From Leptospiraceae bacterium (GTDB lineage: Bacteria; Spirochaetota; Leptospiria; Leptospirales; Leptospiraceae): a DNA stretch of 5,963 nt. The position numbers and the translations under genes are program-made. Positions 1-5,320 of this stretch are shown here, in pieces. How positions within the stretch are numbered: position 1 is the stretch's first letter; each line of letters begins with the position of its first letter. The notes beneath the pieces were generated by a model, which saw nothing but the letters and a program-made list of their open reading frames with translations, was not told the origin of the DNA and made no database searches. The stretch is taken from assembly GCA_016711485.1 (NCBI GenBank), contig JADJSX010000027.1:1-5963 (forward strand). The letters are read 5' to 3'.

Positions 1-248
1 TGCCTCGCTATATTTCATTTGCTCAATCCAACAGATTGAAGAAGAATGGAAAAGATTGTTTTTATGGCTGGATTCGAAAAATAATGTGAAACGCAGGATT
101 TACGATTGTTTTAAATAAAATTGAAAGGAGTTCTGATTTTGGACTTTTCTTATGAGAAATACAGATTAGAAATTTGAAAGACGTAGTAATTACTTTTAAG
201 ATGACGGAAATAGATTTTGCAATATTGAAAAGGATTAGCTTTTAAACT

Positions 249-300
249 TAAGCTGGATAATAAGAATTATCCGAGACTCTTTTGGTATTTTAAGAACTGC
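249..300 (+). repeat. Direct repeat unit with 7-bp hairpin, copy 1
   Basis: A unit of about 50 bp that recurs 108 bases downstream (357-408) and again in the second cassette copy (5869-5920). It contains the hairpin GGATAATAAGAATTATCC (255-272), with a 7-bp stem and 4-base loop. No U-run follows directly, so it does not look like a standard terminator. Function unknown. Confidence 0.7.
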
Positions 301-356
301 TTTGTATCTTTAAGTTTAAAAATTAAATAAAAATATAAGAATAAAAATATTAAATA

Positions 357-408
357 TAAGCTGGATAATAAGAATTATCCGAAACTTTATTGATATTTTA
401 AGAATTAC
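357..408 (+). repeat. Direct repeat unit with 7-bp hairpin, copy 2
   Basis: Second copy of the 249-300 unit. The hairpin at 363-380 is identical to the one at 255-272, while the flanking bases differ at several positions (for example GAAACTTTATTG in place of GAGACTCTTTTG). Retention of the palindrome next to drifting flanks is suggestive of a selected structure or binding site, but with so few copies it could be chance. Confidence 0.65.
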
Positions 409-643
409 TATTAGAATCAAACAAGTTGCACTTTTGGTTTAAGTATGACTGAATAGAATTCTTCAATTGACTTTCTATTTCTAAGTTTGCCCGCATAGAA
501 TTATGAAACATTTTTTTGATTCTAAGCCTTCCTATTTATTTGTAGAAAGAAATTTTCAAGAATCGCATTAACTTAAAGTTTTTTTAGTTGAAGTTTTTTA
601 TCATAGGTAAACATATAGTAAACGCGTGGACGGAAATTACTTG

Positions 644-701
644 CTAGATTTTATCGAGTTACGAGTTTAGTTCTTGTCAGATTTTATCGGAGTCGTACGA
701 G
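644..701 (+). repeat. Short imperfect tandem repeat at cassette A end
   Basis: Two near-copies, at 644-665 and 677-701, share AGATTTTATCG followed by a similar GTTACGAG or GTCGTACGAG tail. The second copy runs into the cassette's complementary end (698-715). It may be a trace of slippage or of repeated insertion at the same site. Confidence 0.5.
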
Positions 702-708
702 GCAAAGC

Positions 709-1010
709 GCATAACTGCGAGTATCCACTGCGGAGGTGAACAATGTTCGGAAGCTGTTCACCTCCTTGCTCCAAGCCGGCATAGTTGTATTAGCCACACT
801 TTGTAGTATTTTTGTTGAACTTATGCAAGTCCAGTGCCTTCGTTCCGGTCACAAAACTTGCAGAGAAGATAATGCAAGTTTTGCGCCCTACACTCAGTCA
901 CGGGACTTGCTAGTATTAGTACGGCTTGGAGACATTGAGAAAATGGAAAGAAAAATGCTTGGGGCATTTTCTTCCCATTTTCTCAACGTCGGATACTCTT
1001 TACGTTAGTT
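709..1010 (+). repeat. Giant attC-like site 1 (302 bp)
   Basis: Structured repeat at the end of cassette A. R''-like box GCATAAC is at 709-715 and R'-like box GTTAGTT at 1004-1010. Basal stem: GAGTATCC 719-726 with GGATACTC 991-998. Inside it lie three elements. The first is a 9-bp hairpin, 733-741 with 756-764. The second is a long arm closed by CTCCAAGCCG 769-778 with CGGCTTGGAG 922-931, containing GCAAGTCC 825-832 with GGACTTGC 903-910 and AAAACTTGCA 853-862 with TGCAAGTTTT 873-882. The third is a hairpin of about 23 bp, 935-958 with 964-986. Known attC sites share the RYYYAAC...GTTRRRY layout but are about 60-140 bp. R' here (GTTAGTT) departs slightly from GTTRRRY. A 90-codon frame through this repeat is not regarded as a gene. 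Confidence 0.75.
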
Positions 1011-1109
1011 GCAATTTTAGACTTGACCATGTTTTTCTAGGGACTAATGCTCGGACTTTATTGATGTAGGTTTCTCGACGTCCGTGTCTCGAAAGACTGG
1101 TTTAAGGTA

Positions 1110-1137
1110 TTGACAATTATCAAAGATTGATTAGTAT
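1110..1137 (+). promoter_or_regulatory. Candidate sigma70-type promoter for the pseudopilin gene
   Basis: A perfect -35 TTGACA (1110-1115) is followed after 16 bases by TAGTAT (1132-1137, 4 of 6 matches to TATAAT). TATAAG at 1135-1140 is an alternative -10 with a longer, 19-base spacer. Transcription would begin near 1144, just ahead of the ribosome binding site at 1153-1156. This argues that the cassette carries its own promoter and that translation starts at 1166 rather than 1127. Confidence 0.5.
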
Positions 1138-1165
1138 AAGTTTTGAAAAATTAGGAGATAAAAAC

Positions 1166-1633
1166 ATGAAAAGAAATTATTCTTTAAATTTAAAACGCGG
1201 GATGACTCTCGTAGAACTCTCTGTTGTAGTCTTAATTCTTGGTGCAATAATTGCACTCGTTGCTTTTAACATCGATGTTATTGGAACCAAAGAGTCAGTG
1301 AACAAATTAAAATTAAAAAAAGATTCACAAGAATTGCAAATCGCTCTTGAGCAATACACAAATAAATATGGAAGAATGCCAACTGAAGAACAAGGATTAT
1401 CCGCTTTAGTTGAGAAACCAAATTCCGGAGAAGTTCCAGAAAATTACAAACCAATCCTGAATAATAAGTCTTCAATTTTAGACCCATGGAAAACAGAATA
1501 TAAACTCAGAATAGATTCAAATGGAGACTATGAAATAATAACTCTCGGTATGGATAAAAAAGAAGGCGGAGAGGGAAAAAATACTGACTTTAATATTTTG
1601 AAAGCAGACAATTACCCGAAAGAATTTCAATAA
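1166..1633 (+). CDS. gspG: GspG-type major pseudopilin (type II secretion)
   Basis: 155-aa type IV pilin-like protein. The start at 1166 is preceded by AGGAG nine bases upstream; an in-frame upstream start at 1127 would overlap the promoter and lacks such a site. Residues 1-12 form a basic leader ending in Gly12, the expected prepilin peptidase cut. The mature N-terminus reads MTLVEL with Glu at position 5, then a hydrophobic helix to about residue 36. Position +1 is Met instead of the usual Phe. The GspG signatures follow in order: QYTNKYGRMPTEEQGLSALV (63-82), DPW (106-108) and the C-terminal GMDKKEGGEGKNTDF loop (128-142), which matches the calcium-binding region of the family. GspG builds the periplasmic pseudopilus that pushes substrates through the outer-membrane secretin. 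No other gsp gene is present, so this is an orphan copy; whether it works with a chromosomal system is unknown. Confidence 0.85.
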   Translation: MKRNYSLNLKRGMTLVELSVVVLILGAIIALVAFNIDVIGTKESVNKLKLKKDSQELQIALEQYTNKYGRMPTEEQGLSALVEKPNSGEVPENYKPILNNKSSILDPWKTEYKLRIDSNGDYEIITLGMDKKEGGEGKNTDFNILKADNYPKEFQ

Positions 1634-1751
1634 AAAATTAGCCGTGAAAAAGCATTTTTCAGAAAATATATTGAATAGGCTGTTACAAAAGTAAAATGGA
1701 AATTACAAAATAAGGCTTTCTTTTTTTATTAGATTGTAAGATAATGAAACT

Positions 1752-2522
1752 ATGGAAGTAGGAAGTCTAGAAATCAAGATAACTGGCAAAAACAAGAAAG
1801 GAATCCCTATATCTCCAAAGACTTTAGAAATGAGAGATGTAGAATTATTGCTTAATTCTGCGAGTGACCTCCTTTTCCCAGATAAAAAACTAAGAGAAGA
1901 TGCCTATATACAATTTCAAGATAGCTCCCTTAAAACAGTAATCGCATCAGCTATGGTTGTGATTTCTAGTTTCACTCAGAATTTATCACACCTTGAAAAT
2001 AATTCATCTTTAAGTTCTTTTCCGAAATCCTTTCAAAATGCTATGGAATCATTGCAGAATTATGTGATAAAAAATGGCTATGAAATTTTTATCAAAACTT
2101 CATTAAAAGATTCCCCTACAATTAAAATTAATTCTCAAACAAAATACTTTGTTTCTAAACCTATTTTGGTAGATACAGAATTATATATGTATGGCAAAAT
2201 AATGGATGCAGGTGGTGCACCTGGTAATATGAATATTCATTTGCAGACTAATGACGGTATAATAGTATTAGACACAACAGAAGAATATTTATCTGGTTTT
2301 GAGAATAACTTACTTTTTAAAAATTATGAAGTTCATGTTTCTGCGAAGCAAAATTGGCAGAATGGAGAAATTGAACCTAGGACATACAAGGTAATTAGTA
2401 TGAGAGAATTCAATCCTGCCTATGACAAAAAATATAACGATAAACAGACAAACAAGGCTTCTAAATGGATGTCGAAATATAAACCAAATGAAATATTGAG
2501 TGTAATCCGTGGGGAAAAGTAA
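1752..2522 (+). CDS. Unnamed 256-aa protein, partner of PIN protein
   Basis: Not recognised as a named family. There is no signal peptide or membrane helix. It appears to have two parts. An N-terminal region starts with a beta-like LEIKITGK strand (residues 6-13) and then a helical stretch. A C-terminal region of about residues 138-222 is rich in alternating hydrophobics, with a GKIMDAGG turn (148-155) and a conserved-looking pattern ending in NPAYD. From memory, uncharacterised proteins of similar size with a comparable GG-containing beta-rich C-terminus sit beside PIN-domain genes; this is weak support. It overlaps the PIN gene by 14 bases, implying co-translation, so an antitoxin or functional partner role is plausible but unproven. 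No Shine-Dalgarno is visible before 1752. GATAAT at 1740-1745 would place transcription start almost at the ATG, suggesting leaderless expression, though the -35 is poor. Confidence 0.7.
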   Translation: MEVGSLEIKITGKNKKGIPISPKTLEMRDVELLLNSASDLLFPDKKLREDAYIQFQDSSLKTVIASAMVVISSFTQNLSHLENNSSLSSFPKSFQNAMESLQNYVIKNGYEIFIKTSLKDSPTIKINSQTKYFVSKPILVDTELYMYGKIMDAGGAPGNMNIHLQTNDGIIVLDTTEEYLSGFENNLLFKNYEVHVSAKQNWQNGEIEPRTYKVISMREFNPAYDKKYNDKQTNKASKWMSKYKPNEILSVIRGEK

Positions 2523-3033
2523 TATTACGTCTGAAAATCTTTCCGATTACACTGGTATTATTTTGGATACTAGTTTCTTGGTTGCAATTCGAGATTCAAG
2601 GAATCCATTTTATAAAGAATCAAATAAGTATTTTCAGCATTTTCTGGATAACAAAATACCCTGCTATATATCTGTAATATCTATTGGGGAATATTGTGTT
2701 AAGGGAAATGAAGACGAGCTCCCATTGCAGGATACTAGAACTATAATATATGATGCGTATCACGCAAAGATAGCAGGCAACTTAGCAGCTATTTTATTTT
2801 CAGAAAGAATAAAAAAACAATTAGATGTAACGGAAAGAATTATAATTCCAAATGATGTAAAAATATTTGCTCAAGCAGAGGCGAACAAAGACATATCTCA
2901 TTGTATAACTAGCGATAGAGATTTCAAGACAATCTATGAATCTTTAAAAAAGAATAAAAAATTGCCTAGACTAAATATTCTTGATTCATCCAAACCTTTT
3001 AATGAAGAAATGAGAATTTTAATTCAGGCGTAG
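2509..3033 (+). CDS. PIN-domain protein, VapC-like ribonuclease
   Basis: 174-aa protein starting at GTG within the last codons of the upstream gene, so probably translated by coupling. The PIN fold signature is complete: Asp20 in GIILDTSFLV, Glu61 in SVISIGEYC, Asp116 in IPNDVKIFAQAE and Asp136 in CITSDRDF. These four acidic residues coordinate the metal in PIN nucleases, which as VapC toxins cut tRNA or rRNA in the cytoplasm. At 174 aa it is longer than a typical VapC (about 130-140 aa), with extra sequence in the middle (about 65-110) and at the C-terminus. The upstream partner is far larger than a VapB antitoxin, so this is not a textbook vapBC pair. It may be a variant toxin-antitoxin or a defence module. 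Confidence 0.8.
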   Translation: MGKSNITSENLSDYTGIILDTSFLVAIRDSRNPFYKESNKYFQHFLDNKIPCYISVISIGEYCVKGNEDELPLQDTRTIIYDAYHAKIAGNLAAILFSERIKKQLDVTERIIIPNDVKIFAQAEANKDISHCITSDRDFKTIYESLKKNKKLPRLNILDSSKPFNEEMRILIQA

Positions 3034-3071
3034 TAACCTCAAAATAATATTGACTGGCATAAATTAATTAC

Positions 3072-3140
3072 GCGCCTAACGTTGAGTTTGCGGAAATTGC
3101 TACCGAATAGATTTGACAAGCAACTTCGCAAACCCAACAT
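3072..3140 (+). repeat. Remnant of a second recombination-site boundary
   Basis: GCCTAACGTTGAGT (3074-3087) resembles the junction found at the end of the large sites (TTAAC then GTTA). It is followed by a complementary partner, GCAAACCCAAC (3127-3137), whose reverse complement matches the start at most positions. The order GTT...AAC is that of a cassette's two ends, not of a site, as if a cassette had been reduced to its termini. It could also be an ordinary imperfect stem-loop after the PIN gene. Confidence 0.35.
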
Positions 3141-3218
3141 ATTTGAAAAGATTTAGTAATTGTGTAACGGAGTAAGTATTACACTCGACCTCGTGTCGAG
3201 GCTGGTTCTAGTAGAGGC

Positions 3219-3250
3219 ATTAGTCAGACTTTTTAGTATTACGCAAGTCT
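3219..3250 (+). repeat. Degenerate fragment of the 300-bp site
   Basis: This stretch matches the interior of the large repeat (compare 3340-3381) with about 12 bases deleted: ATTAG(T/C)CAGACTTT, then AGTATT, then ACGCAAGTC. It lies just before the intact site 2. Together with the small hairpin CTCGAC/GTCGAG (3184-3200) it accounts for most of the 225 bases between the PIN gene and site 2. It is probably the scar of an older site. Confidence 0.5.
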
Positions 3251-3258
3251 AAAACAGC

Positions 3259-3559
3259 AACTAACTGCGAGTATCCACTGCGGCGACTCACTAAGCTCGG
3301 ATGATGTGAGTCACCTTGCTCCAAGCCGGCTTAGTTGTATTAGCCAGACTTTGCAGTATTTTTGTTGAACTTACGCAAGTCCAGTGCCTTCGTTCCGGTC
3401 ACAAAACTTGCAAGAGAATAATGCAAGTTTTGCGCCCTACACTCAGTCACGGGACTTGCTAGTAGTTGGTCGGCTCGGAGACATTGAAAAAATGACAAGA
3501 AAAATTCTTGGGGAATTTTCTTGTCATTTTTTCAACGTCGGATACTCTTAACGTTAGGC
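3259..3559 (+). repeat. Giant attC-like site 2 (301 bp)
   Basis: Same architecture as site 1. The R'' end (AACTAAC, 3259-3265) matches the left end of its own cassette at 1004, not the R' beside it (GTTAGGC, 3553-3559). Basal stem 3269-3276 with 3540-3547. Small hairpin GACTCAC 3285-3291 with GTGAGTC 3306-3312. Long arm CTCCAAGCCG 3319-3328 with CGGCTCGGAG 3471-3480 (one A-C mismatch), containing GCAAGTCC 3375-3382 with GGACTTGC 3452-3459. The terminal variable hairpin 3484-3507 with 3513-3535 pairs perfectly except for one extra A. Confidence 0.75.
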
Positions 3560-4550
3560 GATATTTTTAGCAACTTTAAGAATGGATGTAAAATATTTCT
3601 ATAAATTTGATTTTAAGAATTGGAGAAGAATATGGATGAAATGACAAATAAAATTATTGAAGAATGTACAAAAATTGTAAATGAACTTTTCGATGAAGAT
3701 GAAGGATCAGACAAAATATGGACACAAAGATTTAAAAGGGGATTAGTAAAACTTGCTAAACAAAACGGATTTGCAGTTTATACAAGTGGTGTTGAAGATA
3801 CTAGTAAAGATTGGAATGAGTGGTTATGGGATTTAGTTTGGGCAGAACAAAAATCAATTCCTGAGACGGGAGAAGAAATGATAATACATCTACCATTAAT
3901 CGCAGAAATAGAATGGAAAACTAGTTACGAAGAAATTTTGCAAGATTTTGAAAAATTGGTTTTTGGAATTGCTGATTATAAATTGTATATTTTTACTAAA
4001 ACTGAAAATCCCAAATCAATTTCAGATTTTTGTCGAACATTAAGGAATGAGATTAAATCTGATAAACATGGTAAATATTTATTATTGGGAATTCCATCTT
4101 TATATCAAGATAGAGAAATATATATTGATTCCTTTTGATTTTAAATTTATTTTTGAACTAGTAAGTATTATTTAAATGAATGATTTTCTTTTCGTAAATA
4201 TAAAATTGGAATATAGCTATTAGAAAAATTATTTATGAATGAAATAGCTAAAAACATCGCCTAACTGCGAGTATCCACTGCGGTAACGCACTATGTTCGG
4301 ATGCTGTGCGTCACCTTGCTCCAAGCAGGCAAAGTCGTGTTAGTCAAACTGTGTAGTATTTTTGTTGAACTTACGCAAGTCCAGTGCCTTCGTTCCGGTC
4401 ACAAAGCTTGCAAGAGAATAATGCAAGTTTTGCGCCCTACACTCAGTCACGGGACTTGCTAGTAATTGGTCGGCTTGGAGACATGACTTTGAAACTCAAA
4501 AGGTGCTACCGCACTTTCGAGTTTCAAAGTCACGTCGGATACTCTTAACG
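3554..4550 (+). mobile_element. Cassette 2: single unnamed gene
   Basis: 997-bp cassette with one gene and the site at its 3' end. The ends 3553-3571 and 4247-4265 are complementary at 18 of 19 bases, with the single mismatch at position 11. The 120 bases between the gene stop and the site are AT-rich and hold nothing recognisable. Confidence 0.7.
3632..4138 (+). CDS. Unnamed 168-aa protein, possible PD-(D/E)xK-like fold
   Basis: Soluble acidic protein with no signal or membrane segment. The start at 3632 is chosen because GGAG (3622-3625) sits six bases ahead; a TTG at 3620 would swallow that site. The central part has an acidic-aromatic motif EWLWD (63-67) on a predicted helix. A hydrophobic strand then runs LPLIAEIEWK (87-96), followed by an amphipathic helix (YEEILQDFEKLVF) and another strand (YKLYIFTK). 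The spacing Asp67...Glu94-Trp-Lys96 recalls PD-(D/E)xK nucleases, and I recall uncharacterised proteins with a similar ExEW...DFEKLL pattern. This is a resemblance only; the protein could be a non-catalytic relative. Such unnamed single genes are typical cargo of cassette arrays. No clear promoter is seen: TATAAA at 3600-3605 lacks a good -35. Confidence 0.75.
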   Translation: MDEMTNKIIEECTKIVNELFDEDEGSDKIWTQRFKRGLVKLAKQNGFAVYTSGVEDTSKDWNEWLWDLVWAEQKSIPETGEEMIIHLPLIAEIEWKTSYEEILQDFEKLVFGIADYKLYIFTKTENPKSISDFCRTLRNEIKSDKHGKYLLLGIPSLYQDREIYIDSF

Positions 4551-4556
4551 TTATGC
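4259..4556 (+). repeat. Giant attC-like site 3 (298 bp)
   Basis: R'' GCCTAAC is at 4259-4265 and R' GTTATGC at 4550-4556. Basal stem 4269-4276 with 4537-4544. The small hairpin is ACGCAC 4286-4291 with GTGCGT 4306-4311, a stem sequence unlike sites 1 and 2 but still paired. Long arm 4319-4328 with 4471-4480, containing 4375-4382 with 4452-4459. AAAGCTTGCA 4403-4412 pairs with 4422-4431 through one G-T. The variable hairpin 4484-4506 with 4511-4532 is an entirely different sequence from sites 1 and 2, again with one extra base near the loop. Confidence 0.75.
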
Positions 4557-4597
4557 GTGATTTTGGCTAAACCTCAAAAAAAGATTAAAAAATGTAT

Positions 4598-4626
4598 TTG
4601 ACTTCATATTACATATAAGTCATATT
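4598..4626 (+). promoter_or_regulatory. Candidate promoter for higBA, possibly leaderless
   Basis: TTGACT (4598-4603, 5 of 6) is followed after 17 bases by CATATT (4621-4626, 4 of 6). Transcription would start about seven bases on, at or beside the ATG at 4634. No Shine-Dalgarno precedes that ATG, which fits a leaderless message. HigA-type antitoxins usually repress their own promoter, but no obvious palindromic operator was noticed. Confidence 0.35.
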
Positions 4627-4633
4627 GAAAAAG

Positions 4634-4969
4634 ATGTGGGAAGTTATCCAAACTAGTAATTTTAAAGAGTGGTATGATGATTTAGATGAAGATGCCAAGG
4701 AAGATATTTTAAGCTCTATTATAATTCTTCAAAATACGGGACCAATTCTTGGAAGACCAAAAGTTGATACTCTTAAAGGTTCAAAGATTAAGAATTTGAA
4801 GGAATTAAGAGTTCAGAGTAATGGAAGACCATTTCGTATATTCTTTCTCTTTGACTCGAAAAAGAATATAGTTTTACTAACTGGTGGAAATAAACAGAAT
4901 GATAAGAGTTTTTATAAAAGAAAAATATCAGAGTCTGAAAAGATTTATAAAGAATATTTTTCTTCATAG
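4634..4969 (+). CDS. higB: HigB-like RelE/ParE-family toxin
   Basis: 111-aa toxin of the Gp49/HigB branch of the RelE/ParE superfamily. These toxins are ribosome-dependent mRNA interferases acting in the cytoplasm. Visible family features are WEVIQTSNFKEWYDDL (2-17), GPILGRPKVDTLKGSKIKNL (36-55), KELR (56-59), the PFRIFFLFD strand (66-74) and GGNKQND...FY (84-94). The length is normal. The start at ATG 4634 is preferred over the in-frame TTG at 4625 because MWEV matches the usual family N-terminus. The toxin precedes the antitoxin, the reversed order typical of higBA; its stop lies 10 bases before the antitoxin start. Confidence 0.85.
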   Translation: MWEVIQTSNFKEWYDDLDEDAKEDILSSIIILQNTGPILGRPKVDTLKGSKIKNLKELRVQSNGRPFRIFFLFDSKKNIVLLTGGNKQNDKSFYKRKISESEKIYKEYFSS

Positions 4970-4979
4970 GAGAATGAAT

Positions 4980-5297
4980 ATGGAAAAGAAAGGAAAGTTA
5001 ACAAATTTTATTACTCATGCTGAAAAAACTCTTCCTGCATGGAGAGTTAATAGAGCTAAACAAAATGCAAGAAAAGAAATTTTAAAAATGAAATTAGGAG
5101 ATTTAAGAAAAGAATTGGGAGTTAAACAGATTGACATTGATGGATTTAGTCAGTCCGCTATTTCTAGACTTGAATCTCGAACTGATTTTAAAATCTCTAC
5201 CCTTATTGACTACATTTCACAATTAGATTTAGAATTGGAAATAACTGTTAGACCAAGAAATTCTAAGAAAAAAGAATTTGTCCTAGTTAAGGCTTAA
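4980..5297 (+). CDS. higA: HigA-like antitoxin with XRE-type helix-turn-helix
   Basis: 105-aa antitoxin. The start at 4980 is set by AGGAG (4968-4972), seven bases upstream and overlapping the toxin stop. An ATG at 4974 is too close to that site, and the longer open frame from 4884 runs through the toxin gene. The N-terminal 35 residues are basic and helical. Residues 39-80 carry the helix-turn-helix: LGDLRKELGVKQ, then SQSAISRLES as recognition helix, then a helix with ISTLIDYISQL. The C-terminus (84-105) is a beta-strand LELEITVRP and a basic tail. It should bind and neutralise the upstream toxin and repress the operon. The two genes are co-transcribed. Confidence 0.82.
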   Translation: MEKKGKLTNFITHAEKTLPAWRVNRAKQNARKEILKMKLGDLRKELGVKQIDIDGFSQSAISRLESRTDFKISTLIDYISQLDLELEITVRPRNSKKKEFVLVKA

Positions 5298-5320
5298 TTG
5301 TCCCAGCGCGCCAAAACCAC

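Larger units (their letters stand above)
1..1004 (+). mobile_element. Cassette A, gene-less, left end truncated
   Basis: About 1 kb cassette ending in the first 300-bp site. Its left boundary is just outside the window: the second copy at 5611 shows that about 10 bases are missing. No frame longer than about 60 codons lies between 1 and 708 on either strand, and the short frames present are broken differently in the two copies. The stretch holds a direct repeat (249-300 and 357-408), a short tandem repeat (644-701) and T-rich, A-rich filler. Its right end (698-715) is complementary to the left end of the other copy (5610-5627), 16 of 18 bases, which identifies 1 and 1004 as ends of one unit. 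It may be a decayed gene cassette or carry a non-coding RNA; neither is shown. Confidence 0.6.
1005..3553 (+). mobile_element. Cassette 1: pseudopilin, 256-aa protein, PIN protein
   Basis: Largest cassette, 2.55 kb, with three genes on the + strand and the recombination-like site at the 3' end, as in integron cassettes. Its ends 1004-1025 and 3244-3265 are complementary at 20 of 22 bases, the two mismatches being positions 10 and 11. Weaker inverted similarity continues for about 100 bp inward, for example GACTAATGC on the + strand near 1042 and its complement near 3220. Integron cassettes usually carry one or two genes, so this may be a composite of two older cassettes; the debris at 3072-3250 supports that. 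Confidence 0.65.

Noticed and set aside
47..85. Short ATG frame at the start of cassette A
   Set aside because: It is only 12 codons and frame-shifted by one base in the second copy.
736..1008. 90-codon frame inside site 1
   Set aside because: It lies wholly in the structured repeat and spans the variable hairpin; equivalent frames in the other copies are disrupted and no ribosome binding site is seen.
709..1010. Retron non-coding RNA
   Set aside because: Inverted ends plus a long hairpin recall msr-msd, but there is no reverse transcriptase and the ends pair cassette to cassette, not within the repeat.
1177..1487. Two minus-strand frames
   Set aside because: They are antisense shadows of the pseudopilin gene, with no ribosome binding site or recognisable motif.
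1645..1661. TGAAAAA-GCA-TTTTTCA hairpin as terminator of the pseudopilin gene
   Set aside because: The stem is almost entirely A-T, with no following T-run; the T-run at 1717-1727 is not attached to a stable stem.
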